From assembly GCA_000697335.1 (NCBI GenBank), contig JNEM01009859.1, forward strand, positions 1 through 12,486: a stretch of DNA of 12,486 nucleotides, read 5' to 3'. The notes under the pieces were generated by a model that was not told the origin of the DNA, made no database searches, and was given only the letters and a program-made list of their open reading frames with translations. Below, in pieces: positions 1-9,043 of this stretch (position 1 is the first letter of the stretch; each line of letters starts with the position of its first letter). Source of the DNA: Conidiobolus incongruus B7586 (Eukaryota; Entomophthoromycota; Entomophthoromycetes; Entomophthorales; Conidiobolaceae). The position numbers were made by a program, and so were the translations under genes.

Positions 1-1118
1 TAAATTTACTGAAATATAATTTTGTTTTATTAGATTAAATAACCTAATTTTAATTATTTTATAATTTATTTTTATAAATCTATATATATTATAATATTTA
101 TTGAAAATATATTTAAATTAATAAATATATTAAGATAAAATTTACTAATTTATTAAATATTTTAGAGGAAACTAAAGAAATAATAGTTAATTATAATTTA
201 ATAATATATTATTAAAACCAAAAACCTTAATACTAAATATTATATTTAGAAATATTTAAATCTGACTTTATAAACCAATATAATAAATTTAAACCAAATA
301 ATATATTAGTTAAAAATTATATTTTTATAATTAATAATATTAAAAATTATATTATCAAAAAATATTATTTATTATATTTAATTATGACAAAATATTATAA
401 TTTTATTTAATTTCTAGTATATTAATAATGATTAACTATATATTAATAGGTATTATAATGATTTTTAACCTATACTTTTAACTAAAGTTAAAAATAACTA
501 TTAAACTATATAATGATTTAGAAAATTGATAATATTATTAATAAGGATTTAAATTAAGAATTAGGAAAAATACCTTATTTAGTATATTTATTTGATTAAT
601 ATCTATATATTTAAAATATCTTTAGCTAATTAAGAAATATACTTAAAATTCTTATAATTAAATGAGATTGAATTATCGAATATCAAACTTTAGTCCTTGA
701 TAAAAAAATACTTATAACTTTTAATGTTTAGTAAAAGAATAAAAAATCTTTTTTATTCATAAAACAAAATATTCATTTCTTATTTTTTTATATAAATCAC
801 CAGTAAAAAATTATATTAAATTTAAATTTTAAAATAGTTTGATAAATTAATTAATATAGTAATAACAACTGTATTTTATTTTCGTTTAAATAAATACTAA
901 GTTAAAATAAAAGAGGAAACTTGGCATATTTGATCTATAATAAAAACTTATAAATGATTATATCAATAATTTTAATAGAAATTTGTTTAATAATAAACAA
1001 GTGAAAAGGTATAAGATTAAATTAATTGAAATTGATAATGAACAAATATAAGATTGTTATTTTGAGATATTATCACAAGTGAATTGAAATAATCAAGAAA
1101 TAATAATAAATTAATTTG
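1..1118. other. Gene-free, extremely AT-rich stretch
   Basis: I see no credible coding region, tRNA or array here. The sequence is almost entirely A and T, with long runs of mixed TAATAT-type words and no open frame with protein-like composition. It lies just beyond the 3' end of the decayed 18S rRNA copy. In an intact rDNA unit this is where ITS1, 5.8S, ITS2 and the start of 28S would be. I could not align any 5.8S or 28S block with confidence, so either these parts are lost or they have decayed past recognition by eye. Confidence 0.6.
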
Positions 1119-2875
1119 CTAGTGATTTTATGATAATAGTAATTAGTATTATAGGTATCGGCTTTTAGTTCCAATAATTAATTTTAGTAATAAATCACAT
1201 TAGTGATATTGATCAATTTATATTCAATAATCTTCAAATAAAAATATATTGGTTTATTGTTTATAATATAATGAATTAAAACAATATATATAATGGAATA
1301 TGATATTTCATCTGTATTTAGTGTTTTTAAATTGATTTTAGCTAGTACAACTCTATAATACAGTTCGTTGATTGTGAAAATATATTCAAAATGAATAAAA
1401 TAATGAATATATTTTATTGAATGAATACGACCAATTGTGAAGTTGGCAAGGTTACGCACTTCCTTTAAGATATTAAATTAAAAAAAGATCCATTTGATTT
1501 GCCGCATTCACTAAAATAATATTAATAAGGCTCAAACCATTTAAGAGCATCACGGGCCTAGTTTTGATTCAAAATTTCGTTGGTTAAATACCAACAATCT
1601 CCATAAGGATATTTCAAAGAGTTTATTAAGATTATTTAAATTTTAAATTCTCATTTTTTATCTGAATTGACCAGGAAAATCACTCCTCCTTCTAAAACTG
1701 TTCATGCATAACCACCATTAAAATCACGGAAGTACAATCAAATCGTCAATACTCCTCATATCTGGGCTTAGTGAGATTTCCGGTGTTGAGTCATATTAAG
1801 CCGCATGCTCCGCTTTTGGTGGTGCCGTTCTGTCAATTCTTTTAAGTTTCGTATTTCCGAATATATTTCCCCGGAGTCTAAAATCTCGGTTTTCGCTAAA
1901 TGTGCTGAATTAGTATAATTTAGTACTATCCCTAGTTGATACAGTTTACAATCGAGACTAAAATGGTATCTAATCATTTTCGATCCCCCAAATTTCCTGC
2001 TTAATCAATGAGAATGGATTTGCCAAATGATTTCGCATAAGTTAGTCTTGAATAAATCCAAAAATTTAACCTCTAACTTTTAAATACTAATAGCCCCAAC
2101 CATCCCTATTCATCATGTTTTCAACTTCAAACCAACAACATAAGCTGCTGACCTATTTCATTATTCCCTGATAATATATTCATAAACATTTGCTTTTAAC
2201 AATATAAAATACATGGATTAATTGTATAAATGCAAAAATTAATAACACTAGCTAGGTAGATTTAAGTTTACTGAAAATGAATTCAGACCTCCTGAAGTTG
2301 AACCATGGGCGTTTTCACTGCAACAACTTCAATATACCGTACTAGAACTGGAATTACTGCAGTTGCTGAAATTAATCGTGCTCATTAATTGTTTCTTGGC
2401 ATGGCGTTTACATTGTACTCATTCCAATCACAAGACCAGTCACTCTGTACTGTTATTTTTGGTTACTGCCTCCCTGTATCAAGATTGGGTAATTTGCGCG
2501 CCTGATGTCTTCCTTGTATGTGTTTGGCATTTTTTAGACGCCTTCTCCGAAATCATACTGTAATTATATGTTACCCATTATCACCATGATTGGCCTCTAT
2601 CCTTTTATCAATAGTTAATATGGCAGAAATTTGAATGAGTTATCACCAGTACTTGATCATGCAACTAGAAAAGTTGTTATGATTCACCAATTTTTGGTTT
2701 CAACTAATAGATTCATCTTCTCTATAACAAGACTCAATAGAATATATTAGTAGGGCTAAAAATATCGAGATTGCCCAATTTGTAAACTTTCATGGAAATT
2801 ATAACTATTTTAATTAGACATACTTAGCTTCACTGAATTTTTGGTATGGATAAAATAAAAGTATCTTTGAAATAG
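1119..2875 (-). pseudogene. Decayed, near full-length 18S (SSU) rRNA gene
   Basis: The minus strand follows eukaryotic 18S rRNA in order. The 3' terminal block is at about 1119-1172, with the tail motif cttttagttcc on the plus strand. The central AAACTTAAA-GAATTGAC block is at 1830-1850. Further blocks are the 900-1150 core region (about 1860-2100), the 530 loop at about 2330-2365, and the perfectly kept gggtaatttgcgcgcctg at about 2487-2504. A block near the 5' end is at 2814-2830. Total span is about 1.75 kb, close to a normal 18S, with the V4 region somewhat short. It is not functional: the invariant CCGCGG of the 530 loop reads CTGCAG at 2357-2362, GAATTGACGG reads GAATTGACAG, and the decoding-site block near 1310-1330 is barely recognisable. 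Most changes are C-to-T or G-to-A, as expected for repeat-induced or methylation-driven decay. The outer ends are estimates; the core identity is secure. Confidence 0.9.
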
Positions 2876-4260
2876 TGGAATTATAAAAAACTAGTTCAAA
2901 TTCGATTTCTTTTGAATAATGAATAGATATAGGGTATAATAGATTATAGTTATTTGGGAATAATTTTGATAAATCAATCAAAATGATAGATTCATAAAAT
3001 TGTTGAATTCATTAATACCTTGGTGGAATATTCAAAATATTTTTTATATCTAATATATATTACTCAATATCAATTGTACGTTACCTTTGAAACATGGTTC
3101 TTTTAACCTAATATAAAAATTCTCAAATGAATCGAAGAGTAATAAAATTTAGATTTAATATAAAATTATATTAAAATTTTAACTCCATATTTAAATATTC
3201 TCTAATGAATAGTCAATAAGTTTGATTGATTATTATAATTTATTTACCAAGTAATCTTTATAAAAACCAATTGAATTGTATTTATAAACAGTATATGATC
3301 TTTGAAATATTCTCTATTGATTAAAATTCAAGTATAATTTTATATAAAATATTTACATCTTAATCAGTTTATAAATGTTGAAATGTATTGTACTCAATTG
3401 AATAAAGTTTATATGGTTTAATTCGAAATCATTTTCTAAATTCTGAGATAAAATTATAATTTACATTATAACTTTTTCATTTTATAATTAAGATTTATTT
3501 ATATTATCAAATCTTTTTTACTAGTAGTCGATAGCATATTCCGCGCTCATTTGTATTTCAAATTCGGAAATTCATATAAATAAAGAAATAAAAAGCAAAT
3601 GCAAGGCAAATCGCTTTTTATAAATGTATATGAAATTTGAAATGTAATCAATCACTGTATTTTGATAAAGTTAAATTGATAAATTGATAATAATTTGAAT
3701 GTTTTTTAATCAAACAATATAAAATTTGATTTAAAAATTGAGATAAACTGTATATATTGATATTGTTTTATCCAAAAATAATTAAAATTCGGGATAAATA
3801 AATTCCATTTTTAATAAATTAATTAATATGACCTTTAAGTAGAGTTATGACTAATAATTGAATATCTTATTCATATGTCAATATTTTAAAATTTTCCAAA
3901 TTAAAAAACTTTCTGTTTTCAAATATCAATTTTTTGACAATTAAGGATTAATTAAAATTCCAAACTATTCGACGAAAAAGGAAATATCGAATAATATACT
4001 TTAAATGAATATATTAAGATTAAATTAAACAAATTTAATTCAATTACTAGATACCACATATTATATTGGGTATTTCTTGGATTTATTTTTATTTTTAAAT
4101 ATATTTCATCCAATCAATTTTGAATATTGGATTTACTATCAAATAGCATTATTGAAATTTAATATATCAAATGACTTATATTAAAAATATGGTAAAAATT
4201 CTTACATTAAAAAGTTTATCCATAGTTAAAAATAATTTCTAGAGTAAATAATGAATAATG
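2876..4260. other. Gene-free AT-rich stretch upstream of the 18S fossil
   Basis: No open frame of protein-like composition, tRNA box pair or array was found on either strand. It lies on the 5' side of the decayed 18S copy, where an external transcribed spacer or intergenic rDNA spacer would sit. Spacers are too variable to recognise by eye. The only local structure I note is the nested inverted repeat at 3551-3647. Confidence 0.55.
3551..3647. repeat. Nested imperfect inverted repeat (possible hairpin)
   Basis: The outer arms are 3551-3564 and 3634-3647. They include a perfect 10-bp core, atttcaaatt against aatttgaaat, with two G-T pairs allowed further out. The middle arms at 3568-3577 and 3628-3638 pair with one bulge. 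The inner arms ataaaaagc (3588-3596) and gctttttat (3613-3621) pair perfectly over 9 bp, leaving a 16-nt loop. The three arm pairs nest in the right order to make one long hairpin. The surroundings are so AT-rich that chance remains a real possibility, and I do not recognise an RNA family. Confidence 0.35.
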
Positions 4261-5259
4261 GAGAAACTCAATTCGATGTTGTTGGGATAATATCGAAATA
4301 ATTGGGGATTGAGGGGGAGCTTTTTGGTTGAATTGATTTTATAACGATATGGGAGAGAGAGTTTGCCACCTAATTAAGATAGCCTCTTTTGTTCCTAATT
4401 GTCAATTGTTTAATTTAATTCTTTTTTCACATTATATAATTTGGTAATTTAATTTATTGAACATTTTATTGTATTCTATATTGTAATCATTATAAAGTGG
4501 GAGTGTTGATTATAAATAAATGGTTTGATTGTTATTGATGTCATTTTACATTAATTTAAAATTGAACCAATATGATTTTCATAGTTAAAATAGTAATAAA
4601 TTAATTTGTAATATGCATTTTTTACTTCTGTACAAACCTAATTTGCAAATTTATGTATTTGGGAGTAACAATTCCGGCGATTCCTAAATTTAGAATCTGG
4701 TCATCCAATTTACAGTTTCTATACTGTTCATTGAATTCAAATGATGATTGGATACAGGATTATCAATATAGTGAAAACCCTTAAACACAATAGAAAGAAG
4801 AAAGGAGGGATGCCTAATGGAGATAGAGCAATATCAGGGTTAGTATGACATGAAGAAGGTGGAATTCAATGTTATTACTCACTTAAATAAGCATACTAAC
4901 TAATGATCTTTTTTTATTTCACATTCAGAAAAAATTGTCCCCAATTAAATTGGGATGGGAATCAAAAAACTGAATTTTTCCTCAATTAAAAACATTCCAA
5001 ACTAATTGTCATCTTTATCTTTTGATTATTGATTGTATTGAAAGGGCTTCGATTTGTAGTAGTAGACACACTCAAAGTAATTCAATTGGATTCTTTTGTT
5101 CGATTGAGTTCAGTTAGTTAGGTTAACTTTACTCTCTATACACTAGGTGAGTTACTTGGTTCTTGCTATTGACCCACCCTTATCATCTCCACTTAATAAT
5201 ATACATTATTACTTCATTAACAACCTTTCAATCCTACACTTTTTCAATTTTTATTAAAA
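4261..5259 (+). promoter_or_regulatory. Probable 5' flank and leader of the zinc-finger gene
   Basis: This kilobase has no coding region but is visibly less AT-rich than the DNA to its left. It contains G-rich patches at about 4300-4360, a purine-rich tract at about 4790-4815, and a short palindrome with 7-bp arms at 4940-4954 (cccaatt, a, aattggg). That palindrome is flanked by attcag (4923-4928) and ctgaat (4970-4975). The last 40 bp before the ATG are pyrimidine-rich, as in many fungal leaders. An in-frame stop at 5218-5220 closes the frame upstream of the ATG. A donor-like AGGTGAGT near 5147 has no convincing acceptor before the ATG. No specific regulator binding site can be assigned. Confidence 0.4.
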
Positions 5260-6504
5260 ATGGTAGTAACTAAAAACGTATTAAAACATTTTTTCGACAC
5301 CACCAAGTTTAAAACCAAAAAAACTACTAACAAGGATAGATTGGACACTGATAACGATAATAGTAAAGAGGAAGTAGCTTACCAAACCGTTTACCACCAG
5401 GATGAACTCTTGAACAACTCCAATTCCCCCTTGTCTTCTTTACAATCGAGTGAAGAGACTGTAAGGCCTATCCCTATTCCCAGTGCAAACAACCAACAAC
5501 TCAATCTCAACATTCAAAGTATTTTCGGTAATTTTCAAATATCCAATATGGATCAAGTTTCTCAGAGTATGGTGAGTGTTGGTAATGCTAATTTGACTAA
5601 CCCATACCCTTCCTCCTTTTCTGCTGTTGACCAGCAGCAATCCATACCCAATCAGGACCACTTCGGCGGTGGCAGTATGACAATAGATCAACAAATTGCT
5701 TGCGGTAGTCAAGGCAGTCAGTTTTATCTCAATTCTTATCAAAATGGAGGAGGGTTTCCTAACTTTTCCAACTCAGTCGAAAGCTTTCATGCCAGTCACA
5801 GTGACACCAATTCCCAAACTAGCTCCCAGGCAAACAGTTATCATGGCAGCTACTTGGAGGAAGCTATGAGTGCAGCATCCATGTCCTGGAATAATTTGAA
5901 TCCCCCCAGTGCGGGATACGGCAGCAGTGCCAGTAGTTTGTGTAGCAATGGATTTCTTGGTGATGGCGTTATGCTAGATCCCTCGCTATTATCAGCGAGT
6001 CTCGACGCATACACTGGTTTCAACGATACGTACATGGTCAATCCCATGTATCAGCCAACCGATATGAATCTCGCACACTCTATGACGGATTTGACGATTC
6101 AGGCCCCGCCACCACCAACAGCAGGCATCTACTCGGCATCGTACAACTCTACACCAAACTTCTACCCACTGTCCCCACAATCCTTCAAGACCGAGTTCAC
6201 ATCGCCTACACAGCCTGTAATGGAGACATCCCACCACCATCCCAAATACCCAGCACACATCAGCTCCAAAAACATCTGCCCCTTCCCCGGCTGTCACAAA
6301 ATCTTCAGCAAGGCTTACAACTGTTCTACACACTATCTCACCCACTTTCCCAACCGCGTCCGCGCTCACGTATGTCCCGTCTGTGGCAGGGGTTTCGATC
6401 GCAAATATGATCTAGGACGTCATATGAGTACGAAGAGACACCACCCACCGGATTCCCAGCAGCAGGAGCAGCAGCAACCAACGACTGCTTCGTTAGAAGC
6501 TTAA
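5260..6504 (+). CDS. C2H2 zinc-finger transcription factor, 414 aa, single exon
   Basis: This is a probable nuclear DNA-binding regulator. Two C2H2 fingers sit near the C-terminus. Finger 1 has C340, C345, H358 and H362 (C-x4-C-x12-H-x3-H, starting CPFPGC). Finger 2 has C372, C375, H388 and H394 (C-x2-C-x12-H-x5-H, with FDRKYDLGRH). The linker is nine residues and lacks the usual TGEKP. The first 330 residues are low in complexity, rich in Ser, Asn, Gln, Pro and Tyr, and contain scattered SP/TP sites (for example PLSPQS and TSPTQP), which resembles a disordered activation region. A short basic stretch lies at about residues 10-26 and a Gln-rich tail follows the fingers. Fungal regulators with a finger pair near the C-terminus and a disordered N-terminus include the Crz1/PrzA and Azf1-like groups. 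I cannot place this one, and I see no clear calcineurin-docking PxIxIT motif. The start is the first ATG after an in-frame stop at 5218, with A at -3. GC content rises clearly towards the 3' end. Confidence 0.9.
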   Translation: MVVTKNVLKHFFDTTKFKTKKTTNKDRLDTDNDNSKEEVAYQTVYHQDELLNNSNSPLSSLQSSEETVRPIPIPSANNQQLNLNIQSIFGNFQISNMDQVSQSMVSVGNANLTNPYPSSFSAVDQQQSIPNQDHFGGGSMTIDQQIACGSQGSQFYLNSYQNGGGFPNFSNSVESFHASHSDTNSQTSSQANSYHGSYLEEAMSAASMSWNNLNPPSAGYGSSASSLCSNGFLGDGVMLDPSLLSASLDAYTGFNDTYMVNPMYQPTDMNLAHSMTDLTIQAPPPPTAGIYSASYNSTPNFYPLSPQSFKTEFTSPTQPVMETSHHHPKYPAHISSKNICPFPGCHKIFSKAYNCSTHYLTHFPNRVRAHVCPVCGRGFDRKYDLGRHMSTKRHHPPDSQQQEQQQPTTASLEA

Positions 6505-6901
6505 TTTAACCCCTTAGTACACTGTATCTTCTTCAATTTAGCATATTTTTATGATATTTTAAAGTGAATAAATTTTTATCATTCATAAAATTGGATTTTT
6601 ATTGATATTATAACTTAATAGTAAAAAAATTAATGAATATTCATTGATTGGTCTAGATATGTTTATTTAAAGGTAGCTTTACCAATATAATTTTCAATTC
6701 AATATATTAATTTATTCAAATATTATAAATTTTAGTATATCAATATAGATCATTGATATAATCCTGAGTTAATCATAAAAATCACCCTTTCAAATCCCAC
6801 AATTATATACTAAAAATCAAATGAAATTAATACACCTTCTATGAGACTGACAATCCGTACAAAATTAAACCTAGCTAAAATAAAATAATAATCCTAAAAC
6901 A
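6505..6901. other. Intergenic region with a possible poly(A) signal
   Basis: This AT-rich spacer lies between two plus-strand genes. An AATAAA hexamer at 6567-6572, about 65 bp after the zinc-finger stop codon, could serve its 3' end. The remainder should include the promoter of the next gene, which begins at 6902. No coding region, RNA gene or repeat was found. Confidence 0.45.
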
Positions 6902-8972
6902 ATGGGTAAAAAAAATGCTCTCCTTCTGATTGTATCGGGTTTCGTCTTCATCTATTTTATCTCACTCATTTACATCCCTAACACTTTATTCAGTATTTCA
7001 ACTGATACCATATTCCTAAAATCCCAAAAGAATTCCAAATTTCAAACATATTTTAATCATGATAGAATATTGGGAGATTGGAACCAATTAATTTGTCAAT
7101 TTCAGTATTGTTATAAAATAGAGATTGGAGAATTAATTGGCGATAATGAAAATATTCAAGGTATATCAAAAATCCTAATTTTTTATTAATAATTAATTTA
7201 ATTTTAGTGGGTTTTCAAATCTCCCATTCCAATATCCACACTACCAAACGAAATCATAAATGGTCTCAACTAATATCATTCACAGCACTTCCGGGGCATT
7301 TGTTCAGTGTACAGCAATTAAGACCTTGTCCTCAATACCCTTGGGGACTTTCTGCGATTTTGACTTATTCCGTTGACCAATTGACAGAAGGAGTCACTTT
7401 TAAATTAACCATATTACATCTCACTCACGATAGTAAATTCGAATTTAAGACTGTCAAAATTTATGGAAACTATCAAATTGAGGATTGGTGGGTGACTGAA
7501 AATTTTGTTATTTTAAAAAGGTAACTAATCACCAAATGATAACAATTAATTGTTAATGAGGGAATAGATGGGGTTCAGAATTGGAATTTGAATATTTTAA
7601 AATTTTAGATTTATTAAAATCTGAAGGTGATATCATATTGAAGGAAGGACCGTCTAATCAATTTTCAAACTTGATACAATATTTTAAAGGTGAAAATGTT
7701 GTTAGGAGAAGTTGTCAGTTTTATGATTATTATCAAGACAAGTAGGTTCTTACAGCTGGTTTGGCAATTTATTAATTTTAATAGTGTTACAGAACGTGTC
7801 AATTTCATAAAAATACAAATACCTCAAGATCAACAAAGTGGAGTATATTATGATATTTTGGATTTAAAACTGAACGCCAATGGGGATTGGGAGGAAGAGA
7901 AAATTTATGATGTAAGTTGAATGATTTTAATTCTATCCTGGTTAATTATTAATTTTAGAAATTATTGAATCGTAACCATTATCACTATACAAAGAAGCAT
8001 GCTGGGTTAGGAGTTCATCCAAGATCTCGAAATCAGAATGTGAGAATGTCAGTTAAACCAATATTTGGTAAATTTCAAAAATTTTCTTAGTAGTATAATT
8101 AATAAAGGGGAAGTTAGAGGAGGCAACTATCTAGTAAACCTAGTAGGTTTAGACATAGCGGTGGCAACAGTAAACCTAACCAATCATTACGTTTACGCTT
8201 ATTTTAATCGTTACGATATATTGGATCGATTGGCAACCAGGTAATTCCCTCTTTTGATTGTTTTAATGATTGTAATAATTTTTTAGAGTTGGCAATACAG
8301 ATAATTTCATTCAATTACGTACATTTGAAGATTTTTCATACCATTACGATTCCGCTGACCCCTATTTTGATTCCGACTATTATGAGGATGTTGATTCTAT
8401 ACTAGGTGATCTACCCAAATTCGTGGGTATGGATTCCAACGGTGACCATTTGTTTATCCTTACAACATCCGACCGCCTAAGAATTTACGATAGATTCAGT
8501 ATTGAAGACTCTACCATTGGCTGGAATTCTGAATTCAAAAGATTTAAAATTGCAAAAAGGACAAAGTTCATCAAATGGGAATTAAATTTGGAATTGAAAT
8601 TAAAAAACATAAATCACGTAAGTTTTTGAATAATATTAGTAGAATATTATTGATTGGCTTTCGTAGACAATTGTAGGTTTTAGTATTTTAGAGAGTGGTC
8701 AAAATTCTAAATTAGGTAATTTTAGCAATTATTTATTAAACAATTTGCTAATATCTATAGTTTTAATGGACTTAAATCATAATTTGCATGAGTTACCACT
8801 CTTTCCAGATCCTTGGGCCTCTCGATCCCCAAAGTGGAATTTCTTTAGGGAGAAACCTTTGATGGTTATTTGTAAGTTTATGATAATTTGAATTTTTAGG
8901 TACTAATAATTGGGCTTAGGTATGAGTGTAATAGTTTTAAGTTTTGGTTATGTAGAATATTTACAAATATAA
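6902..8972 (+). CDS. Unrecognised membrane-anchored protein, 552 aa, ten exons
   Basis: I do not recognise the family. Coding exons are 6902-7160, 7208-7520, 7568-7741, 7785-7911, 7959-8067, 8108-8240, 8287-8617, 8667-8715, 8761-8871 and 8920-8972. All splice phases match and the sum is 1659 bases. The introns are 40-49 bp, start with GTA and end in AG. An in-frame TAA at 6881 supports the start. Residues 5-27 form a hydrophobic signal-anchor-like segment after MGKK, and residues 531-550 form a second hydrophobic segment at the extreme C-terminus. The region between has alternating beta-like stretches. One, at residues 419-442 (GMDSNGDHLFIL, then LRIYDRF), resembles a beta-propeller blade, and a strongly acidic patch precedes it (about 392-413). 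A lumenal or extracellular propeller tethered to a membrane is my inference. The eighth intron (8716-8760) is the least certain: it is 45 nt, a multiple of three, with no in-frame stop. The last intron decides whether the C-terminal segment is made. Confidence 0.78.
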
Positions 8973-9043
8973 TATTTAATAAACTACAATTAATTTTGTT
9001 TCTTAATTTATTTTTTTTTATTTCAGATTTTTAATCATTTTTT
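8973..9043. other. Short convergent intergenic spacer with poly(A) hexamers
   Basis: Only 71 bp separate the stop codons of the plus-strand membrane-protein gene and the minus-strand carrier gene. An AATAAA at 8978-8983 lies just after the upstream stop on the plus strand. Its counterpart on the minus strand is at 9022-9017, about 20 bp past the carrier stop. The transcripts probably overlap at their 3' ends. Confidence 0.5.

Noticed and set aside
560-720. Possible 5.8S or 28S 5'-end remnants, for example around 640-715 and 565-610
   Set aside because: The partial matches need several gaps, the two candidates conflict in position, and AT-rich sequence gives such matches by chance.
1-1118. 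Inserted mitochondrial DNA
   Set aside because: High AT content alone suggested it, but no mitochondrial protein, tRNA or rRNA block could be read.
1184-1459. Minus-strand open frame of 91 codons rich in Ile, Tyr and Asn
   Set aside because: It overlaps the decayed 3' part of the 18S copy, and the composition is what AT-rich noise gives.
1768-1977. Minus-strand open frame of 69 codons
   Set aside because: It lies wholly inside the recognisable 18S rRNA fossil and reads rRNA-derived sequence.
2363-2563. Plus-strand open frame of 66 codons
   Set aside because: It is antisense to the 18S fossil over the block next to the 530 loop, so its protein is a by-product of rRNA sequence.
1119-2875. 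A working but divergent 18S rRNA gene
   Set aside because: Bases invariant across cellular ribosomes in the 530 loop and decoding region are changed, and the 3' part is much less conserved than the core.
2876-5259. tRNA genes
   Set aside because: Several TTCGA-like words exist, but none has a matching A box and cloverleaf arms at the right distance.
5145-5266. Leader intron of the zinc-finger gene from the AGGTGAGT near 5147
   Set aside because: The only late acceptor is inside the first codons of the open frame and would remove the start without supplying another.
5480-5500. Calcineurin-docking motif at RPIPIPS in the zinc-finger protein
   Set aside because: The spacing does not fit PxIxIT; it is just a Pro/Ile-rich run.
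5440-6369. Three minus-strand open frames (5440-5742, 5850-6047, 5992-6369)
   Set aside because: All are antisense to the zinc-finger gene, whose own frame has clear domains. They result from its GC-rich 3' half.
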